DNA of 64,000 nucleotides from Strongylocentrotus droebachiensis. Its lineage: Eukaryota > Echinodermata > Echinoidea > Camarodonta > Strongylocentrotidae. A program made the position numbers and the translations under genes. The first letter of the stretch is position 1. Each line of letters starts with the position of its first letter. This document shows positions 52,354-64,000 of the stretch, piece by piece. The notes below the pieces were generated by a model. The model searched no databases, was not told the DNA's origin, and saw nothing but the letters and a program-made list of their open reading frames with translations. The stretch spans positions 186,001 to 250,000 of the forward strand of contig JAVYIG010000897.1 in the NCBI GenBank assembly GCA_035222895.1, written 5' to 3'.

Positions 52354-52361
52354 AAGTGAGA

Positions 52362-54170
52362 ATATATACATCTATAATAGAACAACAAGCGTCTTACCTC
52401 ACTATCAAGAAAATGAAAATTGCAGCCTGCCTCCGTTTAACATTCAATGGTGCAATTTCAAGAGGAATGACGAGTTTCGAACCGTGATTGCTGTGCATCC
52501 AGATATTATACAACATGTTCAGTAGCTTGCAGCATGCTTGGCCATTTATCACGCATTAATCGAATTGCGCACGGTCCATTTCATGACTGTGACTCTTGAA
52601 AATCATTAGGCGAAGTTTTTGTTGGTAAATTGAATAAGAGATCAACGGCAGAGCTTCCTTTTTCTTTCCCAACCGATAATTGCTGCATACGGCGGCGGGA
52701 ATGCATAGAATCGTACGTGACGTATTGAATCAAGACGTTCTCCTTCCGTCGGCACGGGTATTTATGGACAAGGTTTTAATTGGCAATCACGGTTGTACCA
52801 ACACGTTTCCGTATGTATGGGACGACTAGTTGAGATTGATGAGGTTTGCGAATAATCAGATCTTGGCTTCCAGGCAATGAGAAATCGAACAAGATATCCC
52901 GAATCTCTCAGCTTCGGAGTCGTATAACATTTTGGAAGGATCCGATAGAATTGGACGTAGGGCATGCACGAGCAGGGTAAAATTAAATCACAGGGGCCTA
53001 CAATCGTGACAATAGGATACTGCAAAGTTTTGTAATAAGGAAATTAATTAAGATTTTCTAGAATTACCTTGGCAACCAAGCAGGCTGGGCAACACGCATC
53101 CTCTCGAAAGACTGCTGGAATTACAATCAGGGGAGATACACTGCTTTCATAACTCATGAATAACAACAAACATGGTAATATTGAATTGACTTTTATGCAC
53201 AAACACAATTATTTATTCACTTTATAAACTTCGTATACTGTCATTCATTCACAGTTTTATTAATTCAATACGATGTCCATTATTTAACAAAATCAGAAGA
53301 CTGAGAAGAGTCATTACATAAACGGTCATAGGCCTTCTTACAATGATATCAGACGATGATGAGGAATAATTTATATCGGCACATTAAGTTTGAAAGGCTT
53401 CTTAAAATCTGGATGAATAAAGTATAATAATGTCTAATGACAATAATTTCAAGCATATTTTTCTTTTTAATAATCTGGTTTTACATGTCTTTATCACTAA
53501 AGAAGAAAGAATATCTCAAAATCGTAGGGTGTTGCATACACGCAACGTCAATAGTTTCGCTCATGTATTTGCCTAAAAAGGTTTCATAAACTCTGTTCCT
53601 CTTTATAAAACACCACTAATATTACTAATAGTAATACCTGGATTTCAAGAGGATTTCACGATCCATTTGAAGCTACAGGTATTGATGTTTCAATAAAAAA
53701 GACTATAATTATGTAATTCAAAATGACTTCTTATGGTTTCTTTCAATAAAATTCTATATGTGAAAAGTTGAGAAAGGTGTCGCCAATAATCAACAAATTC
53801 AAAATCTCTTTTATTTTTGAATTATTAAATCCTTTCTTGTGTTTTTTATTTTAACTGATGTTGAATATAATGGTTAAGATCGACTGATGCACTGTTTAAT
53901 TATTTCAGAATTTGAAAAAAGTAGAGCTACTTATTTAGGCCTAACTGCATTCTCTTTCGTGCTGTATAATTCGTTTGGTATCTTTTTCCTTTGATTTACA
54001 TGTAGGTAACTATAGGCTACTAGATCCTAACATAGACATCTGTTCACCTCGCGGCAGTCTTGGCTGTAAAGCCTTGCTGTGTCATCGAGCTTTGTGGTAA
54101 TTAGTATCAATTGGTAAGAGTGGCTTCATAAGCTCCCAATTTTCCACATCATCATATCTCAAATCAAGAA
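52362..54170. other. Gene-free stretch
   Basis: 52390-53140 is fairly high-complexity, balanced-composition sequence without recognised repeats or coding potential and could be regulatory. 53140-54170 is AT-rich with nothing recognised. Confidence 0.4.
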
Positions 54171-54239
54171 AAGAGATATATGAGAACTTTAAATAGGTGC
54201 CTTTTAATGTGTGATTATAAAAACCGCCAGTGTTGTTTG

Positions 54240-54730
54240 ATTAGGCTTGCTACCTCCCTCCCTCCTTCCTACCCGCAAGGAAATCGAGGCAGGAATCTCA
54301 TAGCAATTTACTTGATTAATTTTTTGGTTAGCCAATACCTATCCCGAGTAGCGACTAGTGGTGCACTATCGCAATCAAAAATTTGTTTAATGATTAATGC
54401 AGTGGGCTCTGGCTTTTCTTCTCCGCTAATCGGGCTTCTTCGCCCTCTTTTCTTTCTCATCCTGCTCCGCTTGCTAGCGGAGGGCCGCGCGCTCATTCTG
54501 CCGTTGCTCAACGTTCGGACCTGGTTGGAGTGCGGTCACGCGCGTAACAAACGCACTCGAGATCGCATGCAATGGCTCGGGGGAATACACCCATTCATCC
54601 GCCGTTGAATTCGCTACCACCAGCAGAGCGAGATGGCGTTCAGTCAAAGGCGCCTTTCTTAGCAATCAGCGGGTTAAGTGAATTGATCACGTGACCCTCC
54701 GTTGGGTCCCATCAACAACGTATATGACAT
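54240..54730. other. GC-richer island, no recognised product
   Basis: A CpG-containing patch (54420-54620) in AT-rich surroundings. Frames of 142 codons (+) and 67 codons (-) overlap it, but neither looks like a known protein. It ends with the E-box GATCACGTGACC at about 54685. It may be a promoter or enhancer, or old repeat. Confidence 0.35.
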
Positions 54731-54788
54731 ATTATGAAGCCGCTCAAATAGGGTGAGATTTGAGAATGTTTGCATCAGGGTAGAAAAA

Positions 54789-54811
54789 TAAGAGAGAGAG
54801 AGAGAGAGATG
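54789..54811. repeat. (GA)n microsatellite
   Basis: Short run of about ten GA units. Confidence 0.9.
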
Positions 54812-55492
54812 GAAACTCGATGAATTAGCATGATTAACTAAAATTGTCTCCTTTTCAGTTTAGTCTTTGAATGATAACGCTGAGGGGATTATATTCAAGC
54901 CTGCCTTTCGTTTTTTCTCAAACCTTAAATAGACGCCAGAGTCTTAGCCAGTTCCTTAGGGTCGAATGTTTTGCGCTCGCTCAGTCGGTCGGGCGAGCGA
55001 GGGTACAGCAAGAGAATTCAACCTCCCCCTCATTCATTACAGCGTGACAGACAGACCAAGTTTCTAGTTGCAGACGATCAAAATGCGATTTTCATGAATT
55101 CAAATCAACAATCAGATTTACAAGAGCCATTAGCTTAATTAAACTTTAGAGTACCGCATATTAAATCTTTTACCGATGGATGCACTGCGTTTCCTTACCG
55201 GGATATGCACTGATTTCTTTTCCTCTGTTTGAAAATACTACTGGCATCATCTTACTCAGATTTATTTACAAGAATATCGTATTATTCAAAAAGTTATCTA
55301 CATGTACATCTGTTACACTGGCCAAAAACGGTTTCATTACTGACTATTTACTTGTATAAAGGACTACTGAATTTTATTACTGTTTTTTTTCCGTAAACCT
55401 ATCAATGATATTGTTAACTCTTATTTCATTATCCACCATGCTTCCTTTGCTTTCTTTCTTTCTTTCTTTCATTTTTCCACTCCTTTTCCCCC

Positions 55493-56580
55493 CAATAATA
55501 ATACTGAAAATAATGTTTTTTATATGAGATTTGTAGGGCACAGAATCCATTTGGAAACAAATGCTCAAGACGCACTTTGGAAATCACATGACAACATCTG
55601 CAAAAGAAGAAAGGTAGAAAATACACAAATGAAAGAACAATTTATTATATGCCGAATCAAACAAATACGTTTTAAGATTATTGTTAAACACTTTTATGAA
55701 TCTCTCGAGGAATAGCATTCCACAGCAAGGCTCTGCATGAACAAAGGTCCCCTCCCCTCCCACTTGGTATTTAGCTTTAGAAAGAACAAGAAATCTGGAG
55801 TTTTTAGAGCGTAAAGATCTCAACGAAATGTAAGTATTTACAAATTGATATTGTACTCTGGGGCAGAGTCATGGACACAATGAAATAAAAGCAAAATAAT
55901 TTTGAAAACGATGTGTCTACTCACGGCCAAGCAATGGAGAGTGCTTTGAGAACTATAGTGTGATGTGACTGTGTTTTATGGAAGCTTTGAGTGTGATGTG
56001 ACTCTGTTTTATGGAGAGGGTACCTATACGATCAGCATCACTCTGTCATGTTTGTAATCGTACAAGCTGATATTTAGGTAGGTTGAATGAAAGGGCATTT
56101 CCAAAATCAAGACGGGATGAAATCAAAGCATGGATAATCTTCTCTGTGGCACTGTACTGCGAGTTGGGTATTTACACATGAATCCTTAGTTACGCAACTG
56201 ATACCGAACTGATTTAGAGACGTATTGATATTAATTTTGTGGAGACATTGTCATGTTTGAGTAAAAAACAACATACATGAGATACAGCATTCTTATGGCC
56301 AGCGAGGGCAATGGAAGTAATATTATAGATACCTTATTTAACTGAGTCTTTGAACCACACAATATGAATTTACATTTTCAAAGATTAAGTTTTAATGAGT
56401 TTAACCATTATTATGGACGTCCTGTCCAAAAATCTCAAGATTATGGATAGTGCTGGCTGCATTGCTTTGGTTAGGTTTAAATGAAGTGAGTATTTGAATA
56501 TCATCTGCATAAATATGATATCCAAAAGAGTGGTGTTGAAGAATACTTTTCAGATCCATTAAATAGGTACAAAATCGTAA
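55493..56580 (-). pseudogene. CR1/L2-like LINE remnant, reverse transcriptase to tail
   Basis: Read on the minus strand: YLMDLKSILQHHSFGYHIYA then DDIQILTSF (the YADD catalytic motif, about 56440-56580), a decayed middle, then NSRFLVLSKAKYQ, FVHAEPCC-GMLF and NNLKTYLF (55640-55820), the C-terminal LINE block. A weak ATT-containing tail is near 55493-55530. Multiple breaks; not functional. Confidence 0.8.
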
Positions 56581-56858
56581 TCTTCTTTTTCTCCACCTAT
56601 TGTTTTTAATTTTCTCATTATTCCATATCAATTTCACAATTCAATGTTTTTATTTTATATTTGCGAATATTTCAAATCGTACTACTTGCATGTATTTTAT
56701 ATGTTTCATTTTAATTTGTAAATTTCAAAACGTTTCAGTTTTTTGCTGTGACTTTGAATTGTTATCGATTAACCTTGTCAATCGAAATTTTTCTAAATGG
56801 GAAAACCTGAGTATTAGACAAACAATTGGAACCCAGAGCCAGTCGTCCACCGGTTAAG

Positions 56859-56886
56859 AGGGGGGGGGGGGGGGGGGGAGGGGGGT
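56859..56886 (+). repeat. Poly(G) run
   Basis: About 20 G residues with one A. Its length is probably unreliable. Confidence 0.9.
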
Positions 56887-57195
56887 AAGGGAGAGGTCGG
56901 GTAAGGTAGAGTTAACAAAAAGAGAAAACTTTTTTCTCAGGACAACAGTATAAAAGAAGTATAAGTTGCTACATTGTTAAAACAAAAATGTTGGATTATA
57001 TAACTGCATATGTTTTCTTTGTAAATATGAATTTTTGTGTCGAATATGATGTATAGGAACTAACTATGTAAGTTTTCTTTGAAGCCGTTTGTAAGACAAA
57101 AATTTATACTGATTTATAATGTCATCACATTTGCAGTGAGCGTTACATATGATGATTGTAATTTGTACTATGATTATAATTTGTTTCAAGAGAGA

Positions 57196-57234
57196 AAAGA
57201 ATAAAAACTGACCATAAAAAAAAAAAAAAAATCG
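57196..57234 (+). repeat. AATAAA plus poly(A) stretch
   Basis: AATAAA at about 57200 is followed 12 bases later by 15 A residues, as at the 3' end of a reverse-transcribed mRNA. The upstream sequence has no open frame, so the origin is unknown. Confidence 0.5.
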
Positions 57235-58660
57235 AATTAAATTCATCTCATTTTTATGCGCTGTAACATTCGTCATGCCTGTAATGTTCTAAAAAGAAGT
57301 CTCATTAGTGACAAATAGATTATTTCGATCAATTTCTTTATAAGTCATAGTAATACCAAAAATAGAGAATATTACGAAAGTACAAAAATACAAAATTACA
57401 AAACACCAAAACAGTAATGGGACATTATTTTCATTACTACGTCTACATTCAAATACTATCACGTTCACTGTACCTTAGACCTAATTATAGAACTGTCAAG
57501 ACCACCCCTCCCCCAAAAAAGAAATGCTAATGGGCATCTTTGTTTTGATAAGCATCACGACACAGTCATTTATTGGAGAATAAACTGTCAGTGTAGGCAA
57601 TTTAGGCCATCTACTTTATTCATTGACAAAGCTTTGTCAGGATTATAACGCCATATCATATTAATATCAGCTTGACTCCTTCGATGACCGCAGTCACATG
57701 CTAAATTTGTCTCGAACCCCTATTTATTTAACATTCTAGATGACATTTTTATTGAGTCATTTCAGGATACAACTGTAGATATTCACAGTGTGTTCATTAT
57801 TCTTACAGTACAAAGCTTTGAGTTAAAAGCTTTTATCAGCTTTGTTGCATGCTACAGATATTGATCCATAAATGATACAATTTTTACGGAGCAGTATATT
57901 TTGTTAAACTTTCAAAATGCCGAATGTCTTGGTTGATGTGGCAAATCACAGGAGCACCAATATCTAGGACATACATGTATACATTCTAAAACTATTTCCA
58001 CCAAGTACGTTAATGAGGTACGATTATACCTCAGGCATATCCGAATCACTCACTGAATGTATGCAATATTTACTTGTCCATCTCAGGTTGTCATTATTTA
58101 TTCTTTCCTTCCCGAAACTATTATGCATATTAAGTGCCACAATGCTGCATCTAATTGCCAATTAAAGAGTTTTTATCCGTTTTCCCCCCAAGGGAATTTA
58201 AACGTTTATTTCTGCAAAGCGCTTAGGAAGTTTACAATTTATTTGTCTATACCATATTTTGTATCGTTTGATTTTAGTTTACATGTTATTTTGTTGTTGT
58301 ATTACTGTGGTTTTAGTTTAATATTTAAGGTGAATAGAATCTGCTTATTAATAAGCTTTCGATGAAACATCATTTTTATTACAGTGTGCATTTATGCCTT
58401 ATATCGATAACAAAAACAATTTTGTTACCCGGTTTCTAGAAATAGCCATGTTATATCAAGCTTCTCGTTTTAATAAAAATCTTAAAGTCCCTGGGAAGTA
58501 AATAAATTTTCAATTAATTATAAAATAATTTCCTTTGATAAATTATTTAGTTCGTACTTATATCTTTTATTTTGTAAAAGTATGTCTATCATTTAAACAA
58601 ATCTATTTTAATTACTTAGAGAGCTTTTCATAGTGAGTCAGCAATAATGTGTATGTTTGA

Positions 58661-58715
58661 AGCCAGAAGGGCGTTAACTCACATACTTTAACACAGAGTT
58701 AACACCCTTTTGGCT
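58661..58715. repeat. Short hairpin
   Basis: AGCCAGAAGGGCGTTAACTC (58661-58680) and GAGTTAACACCCTTTTGGCT (58696-58715) are inverted copies with two differences and a 15-base loop. Confidence 0.75.
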
Positions 58716-61700
58716 CTGCGTAGACATGCCTCACGACCTCTTGCTCGAACTAAACGCCAATCGATTTATAAAGTCATTATCCTCTCATAGAAAATAGCAT
58801 AGACGTTGGCTTTTAACTTACATCGTATATATTGTTAAATAATAAAACTGAAATAAAAACAAACATGTGACATGTTATCCCTTCAATTGGCGCGTATATT
58901 AATACAAGATAATGCTTCCGGAGTATAACTGATCACGTGATCGCTGGCGCCATGTCCCTTTCTTCTGAAGACTCAAGGACAAGGCGCCGCTTAACTTGTG
59001 ATCTCAATCTTTCTACTCGAGTGAAACTCAATGTGATAGAGGTCAATTAAAACAATTCCGTGTCATTATGAGGAGCAGCGTGTCAATCGATTGTAATAGG
59101 TGCAGGATAGAATCACAAACACGTTTAATACGATTACCGTGATGTAAACTATTTACCCGAAGCGTCGAGTGCATTAAGTGTTTCACACATGCATGCTTTA
59201 GTTGATTTTACTCACAGTCCTCATATACCACATCGATGAAAAACCCATCAATCCGCACCAACGGTTTATCGATGAAGATTTAGAGAATTGTGTCCTTTAA
59301 GAAGACACTTGAGAATGGTTTGCTCCCAGTTCAGGGCCAGTTATCATTTCACTCTAGTCGTTATATCTTCAACCATTAAGATGCGACTTTAATTGGATTA
59401 AACTGTATCATATCGTAAGAATTAAGGTATATAGCCTAGCAAGAGGGATGCATGCAGGACAAGCGATGACTTATTGGTATAAACATCTTTACTTTAAAAA
59501 AACCATTGGAGAGATGAATGTCATCGAACTTTAAAATGTTTTTTTTTATTATTTCCTTTATAAGTCTTAGAGACCTTACACTTATCTTCTCAAACACTTA
59601 TACGCAGATCGCGTTTTTACTCTCCTTCTTCCATTTCCATCAAAACAAAGTAGGCTTAAGATTTTGAAGCATAACTTGATGCACTTCCGAACTTCATTTG
59701 GTTTGTTATAAGACCAATAGACCATGGTCTACATTATGTACAAATAAACGAAATATACGAGGAGAATGTGTTCAGTATAGGTTACATAAATATTATATAA
59801 CCTTTTTTTTCAATAATCAACGATATTATGTGTTGAGTGGAAAGGATAATTTCTTATCTTTTCCTACACCAATGAAAATAATTTTGCCTCGTAAAACACT
59901 TTGCTTGAAATTTGATCGATGTCTTTTCGGCTGTCTGTACTCGTTTAATTCGAGGATGAAACTGTTCCTGAAAGAAATGTTTAAAACATGAATTGCATTG
60001 ATATATAGGAATTATAGTATTTTTCTTTCCGACACAAGCTAGAATTAAACTGTCTTGATGTTATCTCTCTTTGAAAGAGCTAGACCATCTCAACGGAATC
60101 GATAAAGTGACTGAATATAGTATGTCACACCCAACCAATAGTATATATGCAATGGATTCTTATAGGACATAATTGCTTTACTGCTCGTTTTGATAGTCTC
60201 AAACCATTCTAGCCATAATTAGTTCCTATAGAAACTACAAGATATACAACACTGTACAAGACTTTCATGATGTGTATATTAAGTTAGGCTTGCATAATGC
60301 CCATCTATACTATACTGATAAGTTTTGCTACAAAACACAAACAATTTTATTTTTAGTATATTCCTTTAGTAAATATTTTCAATTATACTGAACTTCAAAT
60401 CGACGATCTACAATCTACAATCATCCAAAATGGTTCTTTGAAGAAGCCAGTGTTCGTTCTCTTTTCCTTCCTGTGCATTGCATTTCATACTTTCATTAGA
60501 GATGTAATTCTAGCGATAAGATACTTCCACCTACACATGACGATCTTTATCTTCCCCCTTTTTTCTATAATAGAATCCATCTAACGTTTCATGTTTGCTT
60601 ACTTCATCAATCGTTTCAATTACGAAGGGATACAAACACTTTTGGGGAGCTTGCGGCGTTGTAGATGTCCGTGGACTTCATTCAAGATAACAAGAGACGT
60701 TCCTCCCACCAAGAAATGAAACTTTCTTTTTCGTGTCTTCTTCTCTCTTTTTCTTCCTTTGCCGCCGATCCTCCTATTGTGCCCCATCAAAACAAAAAAT
60801 GTAGACGCTTGGGGTTCTTTACAAACTAATTTACACCCTGGAGGAGGTTTGTGGGAGTCACAATAAAGAGGAGTCATATCAGTTTCAATCTACGTAACAC
60901 ACCCTAACAAAACAACGGAGGAAACGGATACACTAGCGATTCTTCACATCCTTTGTGGTGGGACTTTCCATACAATAGACACACTAGACAACCGTGTCCG
61001 GGCCTAATTTCACAAAGTATTTCATCCTTATCAGATTTCTGTCCAAATGGCAATACGAACCGGTATGAAATGATGAGATAACAAGAAATACACAGATGAA
61101 TATATTGATAAAGGCGGGGAGAAATCAGTTATATATACGAGGCAAAATACTAATGCAAAGATGTAATTGGGTAGCGAACGAATTTATGTAATCGTCTTAG
61201 AGTTTTCCCGCATGGATCTTGCACAACAAATTCATTCTATTTGATACCCTGTTTTGTAAAGCATTCTTTAATTTCTAGATGCTTCTTATTTCGTGTTATA
61301 CTAGTATTCTTTAAAATACAAACGAATGAACGGATACTCTCACATTACATTCAATCTTACTTTGTGTATCATTATTATTATTCTAATTCTATGTAAGAAG
61401 TCGGGATACAAACATTTTGTAAATCTACAGAGAAATAGCTTAAATACCAACCAACTAATGGAGTTTGGATTATCATCATGTTTATTAACAGGACCAAAAT
61501 GTAAAGCAGTGAATGGCAACTGATCTTGTTTTCCCTTTTATCCTGAAAGAATATGTTTGAATAAATAAATAAATATATAAGATTGCTCTGCCAACTTTTG
61601 AGAATGTCCAAAGATACAATATACATGTACTAATGATGTAAAATTCTTTAGTATTCTCCCTATAATTATTGATAATGCATTGGACAGCTTAATAACAGTG

Positions 61701-62725
61701 ATGATTTTAATAACACTAATACATGTAATAATATAATAGCTCGATAGACAAAGTAGTCTCCTTTATTTTTTCAGTTTAAAAGTATGAAAACTATAATGTG
61801 CTGACAATATTAAAGAAATATAACAAGTACGGTTCGCAAGAAAGGCACGCTTTATCCGCACATACATGTAGTTCTTTACTGCTAATACGGGTATGATGAT
61901 GGTAATGGTGTCGGCACGCCTTTCATATCGCTGGGTCGACCGGGCCGTGATGTCTTAAAAGAAATTTGAAACATAATTGAAATGTTACTCGGCATAGGAT
62001 GAAAGGTTCCGGCGTATTAAGCCAAAAAAGAAGAAGAGAGAATTCGTGCAAAATTGCATAATGGTCCTATTCAAAGACATTCATTGTGAAGATTCTCGGT
62101 GACCAAATCCTGAAGCGATGTAAAGCTAGGAAGGCTTTCTTGTCAGATATTTCAATTTCTTTATTTAGATTATACTTCGATTCGCACGTATGAATGTATT
62201 GTGTCGGGATGCCTGATGTCAGCTGCTATTATTTCATAGACGGCTGATAATTTTGTTAAGATCATGAATTCCTGGTTCCCGCTCTACATCTATTCACTTT
62301 TAAATAGACCAGCACGAAATAATGGTGTAACATTACATTTTGTGCTGCTTGGTGGAAAAGATATCAATAGCGCGTACTTATTTCGAACTGAGAGAATGAT
62401 CAATAAGAGGTTTAAATGGATTTCTATTGACCTATCATGTAGATGGTTTAATCGATCTCTAATGGAGTACATTGAAATAATTTGAAGCAAAAGTTCATTC
62501 TACGAGAATTAATTACATCTATTCTATATTAATCTATATTATTAATGTCCACTTAGTATACTGTCAGTTAAAATGATTATATTGTCAACGTTGAATAATA
62601 AAAACGGTAATGCATATTTAGCCAATATTTAAAGGATTAACATCCAAATTGGCAAAAGATAGCTTGCTTTTTCATCAGAAAATGAATGTTAAATAAATAT
62701 ATAAGTATATAATACAATAATAATA
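58716..62725. other. Gene-free stretch
   Basis: Mostly AT-rich with short open frames that do not resemble proteins. A compact, higher-complexity segment at about 58890-59060 has a perfect GATCACGTGATC palindrome (58931-58942). No repeat family or RNA gene recognised. Confidence 0.4.
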
Positions 62726-62960
62726 ATAATGATAATAATAATATTACATTTATATAGCCCCTTTTCATAAACAGGAGCGCATAAACAAGAAATACTTACA
62801 ATCAAAGAGAGAGAACATTATCATACAAAGCTTACATTACTTACAAACAGAGAGGAATATTACAACAAATTAGAAAAGAAAACAAATCATTTTAAGACCA
62901 TATCGGTCGTATACTGTGTAATGCTTGCTTTTCGTGAAGATAATAATCAAAAGCACTTGC
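62715..62960 (-). mobile_element. LINE/SINE tail fragment
   Basis: AATAATAATATTACATTTATATAGCCCC (core ACATTTATATAGC) is the inverted shared tail. The following bases are unplaced. Confidence 0.5.
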
Positions 62961-63324
62961 TAACTTCAAGCCAAGCTATTCTAATATAGCGTTGTGAATT
63001 AAATTTCTTCTTCACTATTCTAACACATCCCGTCGAAACTGTGCCCCTCTGAACATTTTATTATTCTCTCATTTTCATTTCTCACAATTGTGTGAATATT
63101 TCCAAAAGATTAGCCAAAGGGATTAATTTGTTCATGTTTTTTTCTTTCATTGCAATATTTGATAAATACACAAACAGAAAGCTAACAGTGCACATCTACT
63201 CAAAGGGGAATCTTATTTGGGAGAGGAAAAGTGTGTGAAATACACCAATCGATGGTAAAATATTGAGCAAGGAAAAAAAGTGAGAAAAAACTGTTGGAGA
63301 GGGTGGAGGAGAGGAGTTTGGAGA

Positions 63325-63393
63325 GAAAAAGAGAAAGAGAGAGAGAGAGAGATGACGAGATAATAACGACTAAACAGGAGAGAGAGAGAGGGA

Positions 63394-63430
<37 letters not shown>
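63325..63430. repeat. (GA)n microsatellite
   Basis: About 100 bases of GAGAGA with short interruptions. The Arg/Glu and Ser/Leu frames are artefacts. Confidence 0.95.
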
Positions 63431-63434
<4 letters not shown>

Positions 63435-63866
63435 AATGAAGGAGCGAGTAAGACGTTTTGTGAATGGCAAAGGGTTTGAGTTTATTCCACTTGGGGAAAA
63501 TTAAAGGCAAAAAATATGGGTGAAATTATGATTGGAACTAATTTACGCTCGACCTAGAATTGGTTGTGTGTACGGAAGAGGTGTTAAATGAAGTAATTAA
63601 TGATCATTCTAGCATGATCAAAGTTCGCATCTTGCACTTTCTTACAAGAACCACGTTGTTGTAATCATATAATTTCTAATTGATTTATTTCTGTGCTCGC
63701 ATCTCTCTGGTGAGAATGATAGGTAAATGAGGTGAGAATAAGGGGAAATGGAGAGAGAGGGTGCACGGAAAGTGAGACTGAGACGAGAAAACAGATTAAA
63801 GTTCCGAAATGAAAATAGTACACGTGAATATTTTGTCGACTAACAATGAAAACAAAATCCTAAAAT

Positions 63867-64000
63867 CATGTGTTTTAAAGGTAAAGACCAGTATTGGAAA
63901 CGCCCCAATTTCAAAAAATGAAATGGAAGCTCTCATTACCAATCATGTGAAAGAATATGTTTTGACTAAGACATGATGATAACAAAAATTGCCGGGAAAC
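63867..64000. mobile_element. TIR element, family 9, copy 2, cut by window end
   Basis: TTTTAAAGGTAAAGACCAGT, TCAAAAAATGAAATGGAAGC, AATCATGTGAAAGAATATGT and GCCGGGAAAC match the left end of the element at 19671. Confidence 0.8.

Noticed and set aside
54180-54608. 142-codon plus-strand frame over the GC-richer island
   Set aside because: The composition is not protein-like, no domain or splice context is recognised, and an overlapping frame exists on the other strand. Kept only as an unassigned island.
63213-63479. Ser/Leu and Arg/Glu frames
   Set aside because: Translations of the (GA)n microsatellite.

Overview
The window is animal nuclear DNA. It is AT-rich, has GT-AG introns of 0.2 to 7 kb, and is packed with tRNA-derived SINEs, non-LTR retrotransposon remnants, short terminal-inverted-repeat (TIR) elements and microsatellites. 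The two protein genes are metazoan, and the SINE style (a tRNA-like head, then a conserved body, then a tail of GCGCTATATAA plus ATT repeats) points to a marine invertebrate deuterostome. A sea urchin or other echinoderm is my best guess. The species is inferred, not proven.

Layout. (1) 760-30791, + strand: the 3' part of an ALK/LTK-family receptor tyrosine kinase gene. 23 coding exons were reconstructed, with matching splice phases throughout, giving 1412 residues to the stop codon. Order of parts: end of MAM 1, LDL-receptor class A module, MAM 2, the ALK-specific glycine-rich region, a shrunken EGF-like remnant, a transmembrane helix, a juxtamembrane segment with an NPxY-like site, the kinase, and a roughly 320-residue tail in one exon. 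The start of the gene lies upstream of the window. (2) 30792-34017: convergent intergenic space with the ALK 3' UTR, poly(A) signals and a long purine tract. (3) 34018-46898, - strand: a complete triokinase/FMN cyclase (dihydroxyacetone kinase, TKFC/DAK) coding region in 13 exons, 588 residues, with one abnormal acceptor. A non-coding first exon must lie further upstream. (4) 46907-64000: no protein gene found. It holds the likely TKFC promoter side, an inverted pair of tRNA-derived SINEs, TIR elements, LINE fragments, (GA)n/(CT)n tracts and AT-rich sequence.

The two genes are tail to tail and have unrelated jobs: membrane signalling, and cytosolic triose/FAD metabolism. No operon-like or defence-like gene cluster is present. 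The most unusual observations are: a TKFC exon whose conserved reading frame only works with a TG instead of an AG acceptor; loss of most of the EGF-like module that supports ligand binding in vertebrate ALK; transposons sitting a few bases from 5' splice sites in many introns of both genes; a perfect 42-bp-arm hairpin in a TKFC intron; an intron/exon-boundary duplication that left a decoy acceptor in ALK; and several TIR families that all end in TTAA.
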